Of a stretch of DNA of 44,888 nucleotides, positions 24,437 through 35,127 are shown in pieces (position 1 is the first letter of the stretch; every line of letters starts with the position of its first letter). Both the position numbers and the translations under genes were made by a program. Location of the stretch: contig JAANBB010000341.1 of NCBI GenBank assembly GCA_014621425.1, forward strand, positions 1-44,888, written 5' to 3'. The notes under the pieces were generated by a model that did no database searches, was not told the origin of the DNA, and was given only the letters and a program-made list of their open reading frames with translations. Source of the stretch: Cylindrodendrum hubeiense (taxonomy: Eukaryota > Ascomycota > Sordariomycetes > Hypocreales > Nectriaceae).

Positions 24437-26351
24437 CTACTCCGGAATCGGGTCGTTGGACTGGGGTTGCCCATCCTCCTTCTTGCCCCAGCTCCAGCCT
24501 GAGTACCAGGTCGCCCGCTTGTTGTCCTTGACGGCATCAGGGTTCTCCTGGACTAGACGGAGTGGTCGGGGCTTGCCGCCCGTGAACGAGGTTGGCTGCT
24601 TGTCGGTGTGAGACCGGGGCGGCGACTGTGAAGGCGGAGTCGACATCGACAGCTCGCCCGATTCGCCGCTCAGGCTCGACGTCTCGCTCCTCATGCCCGG
24701 GAAGTTTCCAGCTGTAGGAGCTTGGCTACCGCTTGGGACGCGGGCTGCTGCGTTCGGGTTGCCCGACATGTTTGTCGGCGCGAAGAAGGTCTGCGAGTGT
24801 CGCGGGGTGCCCAGGGGCGGGGAGACGGGACCATCAGGTCCCCTATACATCTGGCTCACGAGGCTTGCCGCGCCCGTGTACTGGTCGCTCTGTGGTCGCG
24901 TTCGGCGGGTGCTTTGTGACCGGGTTAGGTTGCCAATGGGGATGCTGGGTGCTCTGTCCGGATCGGTGTGGTCGGAGTTCGTCGAGGGCTGCATCACAGA
25001 GATGGGTCTCGGTCTCTGCTTGGTAGGACCAACAACCATGGACTTGGTCCGTTGAAGAAAGTTCGGGAGGTTCTTATCGAGTGGTGGGGGAGGCAGATCC
25101 TTGTTGGTATCTGGCAATGACTTCACATCTCCAGATTGATCCAGGATCGACTCAAAGTCCTGGTGCTGGAGAAGACGCTCGATGATCTTGTTAATGTATA
25201 GCGTGAGGGCTTTGTTTTGCTCCTTCATGGACTTGAGTTCGGAATCGACTCGGCGGTCGCCCTCAGATTCACCCTCGGTTGCCTCTGAGAGCTCGTCGGC
25301 GAGACTGGAGCCTCCTCCGTTACCCTCGAGGGCATTGAGAGCATCTTGGTTGGAGTTGGAACCCATGTAACTGAAGTCGTTCTGACCGAAGTCACCCTTG
25401 AGAGTCCGCTCCTGCAGGAGAAGCTGGTAACTCTCATTGTCTTCCATCAAACGGGCGTTGGCCATACGGGCCTCCATGAGTTGTCGTTCGACCTCATGCA
25501 ACCTGCCACCACCCTGATTCTCCGTCTCGACCAACTTGATCTGGGCTTCGGCGAGTTCTAATCGTAGGGACTCAATGAGCTTATCCTTTTGGAGAATAAG
25601 TTTTGAACTGTTGCGAGAGTCGCTGCGCTGCATGGAAGATGGGGGCGCGAAACCACCGCCTTCAAGGGACGGTGATGAGTTTGCCGAGACTGACGAGACT
25701 GACAAGTTAGTAAGTTAAACAAGTGAAAGGCGCTGGATGGAGGTACATACTCTGCCTTGAGGGGCGGATCTCATCATCGTTATTGTTCCGCTGGGCCAGG
25801 CTGTCCTTGAGTCGCTGTATCACGGTCGCCATTTCCTCCTCTCTATTGGCCATCTCCTCCTTCTCCTTGAGGATGGAACTTCGCTCCGCCTCGTAGATGG
25901 ACTCCATCTCTCTCATCTGGCGGGTAACCTCTCGCTTCTCATTGCTCAGGGTCTCAATCTGCTCCTCGTGTTCGTGGGCCTTCTCCTCGAGTTTCGCCGA
26001 CTCCTTGACGGCTTCGTCCAGCTTGGACTGGAGGACGTCGGCTTGGCGCTTATTCTGCTGTGACAGCTTCTCCTCCTTCTCCAGGCGCTGCTGGAGATCC
26101 TCGACGGCTGAAGTGGTCTCGGCTCGGGCGTCAGACTCTGCAGAGCTGAGGCCGGTGTCACGGCGTGCAGCGGCGGCGCGAGCCGACACAGGAGTGCCGG
26201 TGCGCACTGATCGTGTGCGCGCATGGCCGCCGGTAGGAGTGGAAGATCGGGAGGAAGAGCGCGACGGAGAAGAGCTGGGGGAGGCGGTCGAATCGACGTT
26301 GGAGACTCGGCCGACGCCGCCAGCCGGGGGCTTCTTGGAGACGGCAGACAT
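24437..26351 (-). CDS. Coiled-coil protein of unknown function
   Basis: Two exons (26351-25751 and 25698-24437) give 620 aa; the splice is GTATGT...TGTCAG and keeps the frame. Residues 1-80 are a Ser/Thr/Arg/Pro-rich disordered region. Residues about 81-190 form a long coiled coil (LQQRLEKEEKLSQQNKRQAD and on). A second coil spans about 231-305 (KLILQKDKLIESLRLELAEA), and a shorter amphipathic helix about 358-392 includes LTLYINKIIERLLQHQDFES. The C-terminal 230 residues are Pro/Ser/Thr-rich and disordered but end in a Trp-rich motif, TWYSGWSWGKK. No catalytic domain or membrane segment is visible. The design suggests a scaffold or cytoskeleton/trafficking adaptor; this is inference, and I do not recognise the orthologue. 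Confidence 0.85.
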
Positions 26352-27220
26352 GTCGCAGTAACGAGCGGATTGGATTGATCAACAACTGAGGCCAGATGGG
26401 CCGAGAGGATCGGTGAGGGTCGGTGCAGTGACAGTCGGTACAGCGAGAGTCGGAACAGCAATAGGCGGTGGTGTTGGAGTGAGGTGAGCGCCTGTAGCGG
26501 TCGATCGGCCGAGAGTAAATATGCTGAGACGGTGTCGTTGAATGCAGGTCGCCCAGTGACGGTGTGACCTGGAACACAAATACCTTCCTGGTAGGTAGGT
26601 CCGGGTATTATGGGGTCTTGGAGGGCGGAATATGGAATAGGAGTGCCGCTGGGTTGAGGGCCGCGGCCTGCGCCTCAGGGCCAAAACGGGCCAAGAGGGA
26701 TCGGGTACGTAGCGTGTGTGGCGGCGTGGCAGAATCCCCTGGAGCCGTCCGTACGTAGTAGTTAAAGGGCACCTGGACAGGGCACGCCTGGTACCTAGAC
26801 AGGTCAAGCCTCAGGGCGTAGTGTCGAATGAATACGCCTCCACGCCAGCGAGTCGAAACAGGAACCTAAAAAAAGGAACCTGCAGTCGTCGACGGGAGGG
26901 ATTTTGCGGCTGCGACCTGCCGATGGCGATCTGATGCACGAGCAGAAGCAAAGACCGGGAGCAGCGTGCAGATTGCTGATGACTGGCGTGAGGCTGGTGA
27001 TGCTGATGCGGCTGATGCTGCTGATGACGATGACGCGCAGCAGACGGAGCAGAGAGATCCGGCCGGGACAGCACGGCAGCACGGACAGCCCGAACGTCGT
27101 TGTACCGTTGGAGTGTAGTAACTAGTTACAGCCACTCGGCAGATGCAGGTGATGCGTCCACCTATTGCCGCTCGCTGCAAGTGAGAGTGATGCAATGCGG
27201 ACCTGAGCAGCCAGAACGAG

Positions 27221-27292
27221 TGATGCGGCTGGCTATGCAGTTGGCTATGCGGTCGGCGATGCGGTCGGTGATGCGGTCGGTGATGCAGACGC
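27221..27292 (+). repeat. 12-bp minisatellite, six units
   Basis: Six consecutive 12-mers on the pattern YRATGCRGTYGG: TGATGCGGCTGG, CTATGCAGTTGG, CTATGCGGTCGG, CGATGCGGTCGG, TGATGCGGTCGG and TGATGCAGACGC. Both strands stay open through it because the unit is a multiple of three. Confidence 0.9.
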
Positions 27293-28030
27293 CAGAAGCA
27301 GCGGTGCAGAAGAGTGCGCGTCGGGCTCTTGAAGAGGGCAGCCAGTTGGTAAAGTTGTTTATCGGCAACGATCCGCATCTGTCTGAGTGCCCATGTCCGA
27401 GCGACTCATGTACGAGCGATAACCCCGGTGCCTACGAGAGTAGGATATGGATGATTTCCCCATGATTATGCTCTCGAGAGCACTGTACCCAAGGTAGGCA
27501 GTAACTACTACGTACGAGGTAGTCCGCCTGCTATAGTGTCTGGTACTATACTGCCTGTACCTGCTACGGCATGCTGAGATAGCCAGCAGAATAGTGGACT
27601 ACGAGACGAGTCCTGAGAAGCCCCGAGGAGCTGTAAGGAGCCGTAAGGAGCCGCTGCCACCCACCCTCCGTCTTCATCATGAAACGGCCCTTTACATGAG
27701 GATCCTGGTGCTGCGTTTTGCCCGTCTGGGCCCCGCGGAGGGCTCCTCAGTCACTTTAGCTTCCCCTTTGATCATCCACCGTCGAGTCATTGGTTCATGG
27801 CGGTCGCTCCCCTCCAGGAGTCATGGCCATGCCCTGATCCATGCGGCGTCTGCATGACCGTTGTTTGTTTCCTCGCTGTCCGCTGATGCGTCTCGAAATT
27901 GCAATGTAGGATCGCCATGCCTGCGACGCCCGGCCGCCTCCGACGCCTGGGTATGTACGGACCTAATTTCGACTCTGCTCTGTTTCTGCTGTGGATCTAA
28001 GACTGTCGCGATTGCTCTGGAATGTACGTC

Positions 28031-28044
28031 GTACTACGTAGTAC
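28031..28044. repeat. Perfect 14-bp palindrome GTACTACGTAGTAC
   Basis: Reads the same on both strands, in intergenic DNA. It contains the TACTACGTA word found at several other places in the gene-poor middle. Confidence 0.95.
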
Positions 28045-29408
28045 AGACCAGCCCTCACCGTCTGCGGGATCCTAGGCAATGACATCAATGGCTGGGTACC
28101 GGCGTTCCTTAAACTCGGGACTCGGGAACAATGACACCTTTTGGCGGTCCGTTTCCGACGCATCGGGTCAATACTGCGTTTATCTCCCGTAGCCACAATC
28201 TCTTGTTCTGGAATATCTGGTAAACACTCATACCACCACACCTCCATACTACGCAAGCTACTACGGCCGTGACGAGGAGGACGGGAAAACCTCTGAACTA
28301 TTTTAAAGCCATGCATAATTGCATTCTTTTTGTGAGTAGTATTGCAGCGTCTACTTGATATGACCTGAACAGTGCATTTGCGGACTGTCCCCGTTGACAA
28401 GTCTGCCATTGACGGGGACTTGGTCAGCGAAGCGACGCTGGCACCATCTGCTTGATGATGACCGGCCGGCTTTAGTGCCCCTTACGACCTAGACAGACAG
28501 AGAGGAGCTAGATTTTTGGCAGAGCGTCGAGACCACGCCAAAGCTGGCGCTAGAGGGATGCCTGGACTGCGAATCGTACCAGCGGGTCTGTTTCAAGGCT
28601 CCTGAGACTTGATTGACCCATATCTTCTTCTCCTGGCTCTAATCTGGTGGCCCTCTGTTTGATATGGCGAGGGCAACATAGAATCTAGGGGCTTGGAAGT
28701 ATGTGAGGCTGGTGGATTGGACGGACTGGACGGACTGGATGATGGCCATCGGGTGTACACGTTGCCGTTTGCTAGCTGTGGCATTGTCGACCTGTCGCTA
28801 GGAAAACGGCCACGCTCAAGTCCACCACGGCGATCTCCGCAGAATATGAATGAAGTCGGTAAACTCACCTTCTTGTCATGTAGAGCTGGACTCTATAGAA
28901 GGCCGTTGCACTTGACGTAGAGCAGTGGCTTCTCGAAACGCCAGGCTCATTACTTATGGGAAAACAACAATAAGCTGTCGACGGTTTTTTGAGGTATTAG
29001 ATGCTCTATCATCCTCTCAAATCCTTTTCACACAACCACCCCTAAAAGCACATGCCAGTGGAAACCCAGAGACTAAGCATCTCATAGGTGGTACGGTGGA
29101 GTTCTGTTCAGTGCAGACAAGGCATGTGGATTGAAACTTGATGTGGAATAAGGGCCAACCAACATGTGGACTGCCAATACGTCAGAGTCCTTCGGGGTTT
29201 GTTGGATGGAACTTGACTGAGCTGTGATGTTCACTTAATAAATGATCACCGGCAGTAGCATGTAGTTGGTTTTGTGGATGGCACCTGTCTAACATCACCT
29301 TATTTCCATCACGAAGAGGACATATTCGATCCAACAAATCATCGCCCCAACCCTAGTTGGCTCCATATTTAAGCAGTCGCATATGTACAACTTGTTGATG
29401 GGCAGATA

Positions 29409-30039
29409 ATGCTGCCATCAGGGTCCTCAACAGCTCCGACTGAAGAAGATGACCTGGTTTCGATGCAAGACCAGAATCCCGCGGTGAATCTCTCAACTGA
29501 CAACCTCTCTCCTGTGTTCAAAGGGCAAATTCAAACACCCTCTTATTTAGAATGCTCGCATGAGCTCGAAACTCGACGTCCACGATTTATGGCGGAAGTA
29601 AGTTGTCGATGTTTGTCCTAGACGACTAGCTAACTAATCACATTTAGTTTGGTTGCTGGATTTTATTGGGACCTTGCAACGAGTGAGCACAAGTAGGACG
29701 TATTTATTGCCTAAGAGAACAGTTATGGAGAGGAATACGGTGAAGTGTCTGTCTAAATCAAGTGGAGCAGCAACCTATACCTCGATTGTACAGCTGGAAG
29801 CTCGGAAATCTTTTGGACCTGGGTCGACAATTCTTCTTGCGAGCCCACTTCTTTTGCAATCTATGTAGACACCTTTCAACCCGGAGTTCTGACCTTTCTC
29901 TTACCTCTGCGACGGGTTTTGCGCCCAGGTCAAGCAGGAACGGCTACTCAAGATGATTATCGATCTGCAACGACATGAACTGCCCCCGAACCAGAACCTG
30001 TACCTCCAAACCAATATTGAACTGTGTTGGAAACCCTAG
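29409..30039 (+). CDS. Candidate four-exon gene of unknown function (or a decayed gene)
   Basis: A spliced frame of 142 aa can be built from exons 29409-29597, 29648-29682, 29771-29864 and 29929-30039. Intron 1 is convincing: GTAAGT donor, GCTAACTAAT branch region, TTTAG acceptor, 50 nt. Intron 3 is plausible (GTAGAC, CTGAC branch-like, CCCAG, 64 nt). Intron 2 (88 nt, GTGAGC...GCAG) is the weakest. The last exon has a gene-like sequence, VKQERLLKMIIDLQRHELPP, ending at a TAG. A competing frame through exon 3 also looks open, so the exon 3 assignment may be wrong. The protein has no domain I recognise and no signal peptide. It lies alone in a gene-poor, AT-richer zone, so it may be a lineage-specific gene or a remnant. 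Confidence 0.28.
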
Positions 30040-31355
30040 TTTTGCAATAAGGGAGAAGCTGTTTCAGACCAGCCGTGTGAAGATGCGATGCATATATTTC
30101 TGGTGACTTAATTTGGAAAGTTCAGAGGTGAGTTCTCCCGGTTGCAATCTACCAGAGTTTGGCCTTGCTAATAACTTCACAGATGACAAGCCATTGATGG
30201 TATGTATGACCTCTTACGACGTAAGCTGCAGGACATACTGCTCCCTTGTCCGAGATGGTACATACTTTATATCTTTAAGACCCAGCGTGTCTTGGTCTGC
30301 TTGAGAACAGACACGTTACGATGCGAACTCATTATGGGTCGAGGGAGTCTGCCTGTGAAGGCACCGAGGATATGACCCCTACCAAGGAATAAAAAAAAAA
30401 AGCTCTTTACCTACACTGCGTCCGGTCACAATTCCTATTTCACAGCACAGTGGGACGAGAATTACAAAGAGGACGACGACTAGACATTAATGAACCCGGG
30501 GAAGCTTCTCGGCATGTCAAACACAGCAACATGCCAACCAGTTTTTGAGAATATCCTGCTTGAGTGTACTGACGTTGTGGGTGGTTCTATACAGGCTGAT
30601 CGCAAGGTGATTGAGGCCAAAGGAGAGCGACGACGGGTCCTTGGCATATGAGAGGTTGTGAGGGAGAGATTGATTCCTGGGCAATAATGCCGAAGGAGTT
30701 ACGTTTGTTACGAGTTTGAGAGCACCTATAGTGACGGTGAGAAAGAGACAGAAGGATGAGCCTATTGTCTTTCAAGTGGCGCCAAGTATAAGCATATAAG
30801 CATATGAATGATACCATCCAGAAAGAAACACTTTCAGAAATGCCATGAACTGGTTTAAGATGTGGGTAGGGTCAAGGCCGAGTGCTTGCGATGCAACATT
30901 GGATCATACGCACTTAGGGGCATAGTACAGTCGATGTGTGCATTAACACGGTTTGGACTTGGTGTTGGCCAAGTGTTGTTTAGCCCACACTCGACATGTA
31001 CCCACCCAAGCTGTTATTTTAGAATGCTAAGACGGTCGTCCATGGGATAGCACGAGGTAGAGATAATACGATTCAATAACTGGAGGCCACAACAAGTTTG
31101 GAAGAACAAAGCATAGCGGGGAACAATGGTCATGAGCTTTTATTGTTTCATTGACGTAGACTGATATCCTATGACGGGGATACCAAGTCGTAGCTAAAGC
31201 CCACGACACATAGGTCGAGGGGAGCACCTGCACACGACTCGCGTGAACATGTCCTCTGAAAGTCGTCACTTCTCGCATCACATTGATTGGTATATCCTCA
31301 ATTGCCCTGACCCGTTTTACCCCGAACGCCATGAAATGCAATCCTAACAGACAAT
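30040..31355. other. Intergenic region between the candidate gene and rpl30
   Basis: About 1.3 kb, AT-richer than the flanking genes, with a 13-A tract near 30390. The end near 31355 should hold the eL30 3' UTR. No convincing ORF or RNA gene was seen; an open stretch at about 30110-30300 has no recognisable similarity. Confidence 0.5.
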
Positions 31356-31941
31356 TTAAGCCTGCTGGTCGCTGAGGATGTCGGAGTCACCAGCGTCGAG
31401 GATGGCCATGGTGGAGCATCGGAAGAGCTTACCGCAAGCGGTACCGAGCTCGATCTGCAAAAGGAGATAGGTAAGCGAGTGAACCCTCCAAAGTCTAATG
31501 AGACTTTTTCTCTGGGCAAGCCGCAAGAATTGCTTCTTGAGCTAGAGAAGTGCTTTCAAGTAGGAAGCACTCCTGAGAAATAAGAACCATCTTGCAGGCA
31601 GCCTGCAAGATGGGGAACAGTGTAGGAGACATGAGCGTGTCGACTTACGTTGTTGCCGGAGAAGTGGTGGATGGGAGCCTTGGACAGCATGCTGTAGTAC
31701 TCGAGCTCACTCTTGCGGAGAGGAGGAGTGTTACCAGCGATGATGATCAGCTTGGCCTTGCCGGATCGGAGGCTCTTGAGGGTGGACTTGTAGCCAAGAG
31801 TGACTGAAAAATTCCCTGTTAGTGATTGATCGCAGTTGCAGCGAGGAGGCGGCGTCGCGTACCCTTTCCGGACTTCATCACCAGCGCCAACTTGGAGTTG
31901 ATGCTGTTGGCATCCTTCTTGCTCTTCTTAATGGGGGCCAT
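31356..31941 (-). CDS. rpl30: 60S ribosomal protein eL30 (L30)
   Basis: Cytosolic large-subunit protein of the L7Ae-like RNA-binding fold. Three exons (31941-31863, 31803-31649, 31454-31356) give 110 aa, the usual size. Sequence marks are [66 protein letters not shown] and [20 protein letters not shown]. Introns are 59 and 194 nt; the second follows the Asn-Asn of SGNN in phase 0 and contains a perfect palindrome and a possible alternative acceptor. It is divergent from the uL16 gene over 345 bp, so the two are probably co-regulated. Yeast eL30 is known to bind its own pre-mRNA and block splicing, so autoregulation is a reasonable expectation here. Confidence 0.97.
31587..31613. repeat. Perfect inverted repeat in rpl30 intron 2
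   Basis: Arms CCATCTTGCAGGC and GCCTGCAAGATGG are exact reverse complements separated by a single base at 31600. In the eL30 pre-mRNA this can fold as a 12-bp hairpin with a CUG loop. The CTTGCAG in its 5' arm is a potential 3' splice site (AG at 31604-31603). Confidence 0.97.
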
Positions 31942-32286
31942 TTTGACGGATTGGTGCTCGTGGACTGGCGGTTAGTCGTTGGGTGATGGAGTGCTGAGTT
32001 TCGATCTTCGAAAAGTTCGTGGACTTCGGAAGTTTTGGATATGCGAGGTGGGCTGCGTGGCGGGGCAGGGCTGCAACCCGACCAGCCAATGAGAACCCAC
32101 ACACACATGGCGCAAGCCCTAAAGGCCCGAGGTTTAGGCGGGAGCACCACGCCGAAGACCGAGGTGCTGCTTTGAAATCAAAGTGGTGGGTTAATCAGAA
32201 AGAGGCAGACCGGATCTTCCTCGACGAACTCATCTTCCACCAAACACACCACCCACCTACGGTAAGATCATCTACAATCCGACAAG
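31942..32286. promoter_or_regulatory. Bidirectional ribosomal-protein promoter (rpl30/rpl10)
   Basis: 345 bp between the two ATGs. Recognisable elements are a CCAAT box at 32086-32090 (binding sequence of the Hap/CBC complex) and AGCCCTAAAGG at 32116-32126, resembling the RCCCTAA site of Tbf1-type factors at fungal ribosomal protein genes. TTTAGG at 32133-32138 forms an inverted pair with CCTAAA at 32118-32123. The elements sit centrally, where they could serve both genes. Confidence 0.7.
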
Positions 32287-33173
32287 ATGGCTCGTCGTCC
32301 CGCCCGTTGCTACCGGTACTGCAAGAACAAGGTGAGTTTTGTTCTCCATGCCTTGCGAGATTTCTGCGCATTGTTTTGGATGCTGCATCCCAAGACGACA
32401 TTTGCGAAGCTGCATCGCGGGCATCCCCTTCACGCCGTCGATGACGATGGCCCACGAAGTTGGGAACACTTCGCTGACTCTCTTACTCTAGCCGTACCCC
32501 AAGTCTCGGTTCAACCGTGGTGTCCCCGACCCCAAGATCCGCATCTTCGATCTGGGCCGAAAGAAGGCCAACGTCGATGACTTCCCTCTCTGCATCCACC
32601 TCGTCTCCAACGAGTATGAGCAGCTGAGCTCCGAGGCCCTCGAGGCTGCCCGTATTTGCGCCAACAAGTACTTCGTCAAGAACGGTGGTAAGGAGGGTTT
32701 CCACCTGCGCGTCCGCGCCCACCCCTTCCACGTCGTCCGTATCAACAAGATGTTGTCCTGCGCCGGTGCCGATAGACTGCAGACCGGTATGCGTGGTGCC
32801 TGGGGTAAGCCCAACGGCTCCGTCGCCCGTGTCAACATTGGCCAGATCCTCATGAGCGTCCGCACTCGTGACAACAGTATGTCGAATCTTTTCTTTCTCC
32901 TTGCCACCTTGGGGGCATCATTACTAATCCACTTCAGACCGCGCTGTCGCTCTCGAGGCTCTTCGACGATCCCAGTACAAGTTCCCCGGTCGCCAAAAGA
33001 TCATTGTCTCCAAGAACTGGGGCTTCACCCCTCTCCGCCGCGAGGAGTACCTCGACAAGAAGGCTGCCGGCCGCGTCAAGGTCGACGGTGCTTACGTTCA
33101 GTTCCTTGCCAACCACGGCAACCTGGAGAAGAACGTCCGCCGCTTCCCCGACGCTTTCAAGACTGAGGCTTAG
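32287..33173 (+). CDS. rpl10: 60S ribosomal protein uL16 (L10)
   Basis: Large-subunit protein near the peptidyl-transferase centre, loaded late in 60S maturation in the cytoplasm. Three exons (32287-32331, 32492-32876, 32938-33173) give 221 aa, the normal length. Marks include [15 protein letters not shown] in exon 1, then [55 protein letters not shown] and [17 protein letters not shown]. The loop around [16 protein letters not shown] matches the conserved P-site loop of the family. Introns are 160 and 61 nt. It shares a promoter region with eL30. Confidence 0.98.
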
Positions 33174-35127
33174 ATAATGGTCGCGGTGGCATCTGGGTTT
33201 TAGGCTGGCGTCAAAATGGCATGTCAAATAAGGACCTCTCGCTCTCGAGTTGAAAGGTATCGATTCGGCAAAATCAAATGTTGCATTCGGAATCGTATGG
33301 TTCATCTGTTCTCGTATACCTAGTCTCTTTGATACTACCAGTGCTCTTCCTTTGTGAAGAACCAGTAAACCAGGAAGCTACCTAGTTGAACGTGACCAGC
33401 CCTCGGTCCATTTTACCCGCTTCCCCCGCTTCCCTACTTGATATGTTTTCATGTAGACTGTAGGCAGGCGATCCTTGCATCACTGGGTCGTGCACGTTGA
33501 CGTTTACCGAACTGAGGAGGCATTTGCGACATGCTATGTCAAGAAATGCGTTGGAGATTAGCATTATGCTCCAGTATTTGTTCTGAGTTAATAGGTTGGA
33601 CACATATGGGCCGCAGGCTGCATGTGCGATTTACGGAGGCACACCTGTTGGCCAGTCCCACGTCGACCGGCCACATGACTTCAGTTGGGCGTTGTGACGC
33701 CATGGCAGGTCACAGGCAACTGGACTTGTCATTTACATAAGTGACAGCAAATGTACATGGCACCTGCTGGATCTGGTTGATGTACATAAATAGGGCATGC
33801 GGCCGGCATGGGAGGGAGCGCAGCCCTGATACAGCTGCCAGCGAGGCGGTGCCCATGTTCGCGCCCATGCTTATGCAACATGCTGAGTGAGACGCCGAAT
33901 TCTGTGACAGAAAGACGGCGAACCCGCTCACGTCAACTTGCTCACTAATAATAAGGAGTACCTGCGGAGGGTGTACGGAGGGAGCGGGATGGATCTGAGC
34001 GTAAGTGGCGGGCAGGAAGCAGCTTAGCGGCGAGGAGCCTAATAACGCTGGTGTTGCAGCAGCCCGTCGCTTATCTTCTCACGAGCGTGCCCACTGATCT
34101 GATAGAGCCTGGCACCTTGACGAGTCGCCAACAGAGACAAGCGGTGGCAGAGCAGTGGGCTGTCGACTGCTCTCTTTGGCATCCCGCAGTGATTCACAAC
34201 GTATGACGCCTTGGAATCAAGTCATGGTTGCAGCTGAGTGCCGGTGAGGCCCGGCAGGACGACGCTTTGATTGTTGTGATGCGCCCGAACCAGGTCCAGG
34301 TCAGGCCAGCCATGTCGCCATCCATGAATCCATAGGAGGTGGATTGTGACAGTCAACAGCCAGGGGCTGGCAGAGGAGGCCCTGGCTGGCAAAGGGGATG
34401 GGCGAGGGCCAAGCAGACGGTGTGCTGCGTTGTCTTGGGCTGGGCTGGGCCGGATGATGGGAGATGGAAGGGTTATTGGCTAATACGGCTGGAGTACTTT
34501 GGCAGTACCGGCTGTAATTTGTTGATTGTTGGGCCCAGCCCGCCGCAGCGACGGTAGTCAACCTCCCTAGATGCGGATGGCTGGCAGATGGATGGGTGGG
34601 TGGATGGGTGGATGGATAGCTGGATGGGTGGATGGCGTTTTGGGATGGAGGCCACAGCGGCCACTGCGGCCACAGCGGCCTCGCCCAGTGGACTTGTCCA
34701 GCAGACACGCGAGCCCCCCACCCGCCGATCGCTCCCGACTGCAGCGTTTAGATGACGCCGTCGCCCTCTCAGGATGGATGTACCACTTCTGCCGCTGGTC
34801 CCAGATCTCCCGTCCCGTTCCTCCTTGCTTCTCTCATGTAGCATCGGGGCGTCCTCTTCCATCATCCTTCTCAGGAGTACCAATATCACTTTCGTGCCTC
34901 GCCATATTTATCTGTGAACGGCATCGTCTCCGCTCTGGTCGTGCGTTTTGAGGCTGTTACAGTCCCACAGTGCTGTTGCGTTCGCATATTGCCTCTGCAG
35001 GCCTCTACACAGGGGTCCACACGCCTGAGTCCCGCCACCTACATCTACACCGACACCATCATATCACATCCATCCTTATCCGATCACCATCACGACATCC
35101 GACGACCCCATTCCACGAGCCTTCATC
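33174..35127. other. Intergenic region between rpl10 and an unknown gene
   Basis: About 1.95 kb between a stop codon and the next start in tandem orientation. The left end is the uL16 3' UTR; the right end is the promoter and leader of the 570-aa gene, with a CATC/CCAC-rich stretch just before 35128. Low-complexity TGGATGGG runs at about 34590-34635 and a 9-bp repeat at 34650-34680 lie between. No gene was seen. Confidence 0.55.
34650..34680 (+). repeat. GGCCACNGC 9-bp repeat, about 3.4 copies
   Basis: Units GGCCACAGC, GGCCACTGC and GGCCACAGC followed by GGCC, in intergenic DNA 450 bp upstream of the next gene. It is preceded by a degenerate TGGATGGG array. Confidence 0.88.

Larger units (their letters stand above)
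26352..29408. other. Gene-poor region upstream of the coiled-coil gene
   Basis: About 3 kb. The first few hundred bases should hold the promoter and leader of the coiled-coil gene. The rest has a GATGCN-rich low-complexity stretch (about 26990-27300), palindromes built on TACGTA (26750, 27506, 28031) and one GGTACCTAGA (26790-26799). ORFs of 120-170 codons over the low-complexity part code His/Arg/Ser-rich repeats and are not credible. No RNA gene was identified. Confidence 0.5.

Noticed and set aside
26866..27378. 170-codon minus-strand ORF with His/Arg/Pro repeats
   Set aside because: Its repeats are the translation of the GATGCN low-complexity DNA and the 12-bp minisatellite; a comparable ORF exists on the other strand.
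27963..28409. 148-codon minus-strand ORF
   Set aside because: No similarity recognised, and it crosses the 14-bp palindrome and irregular spacer DNA; support was too weak.
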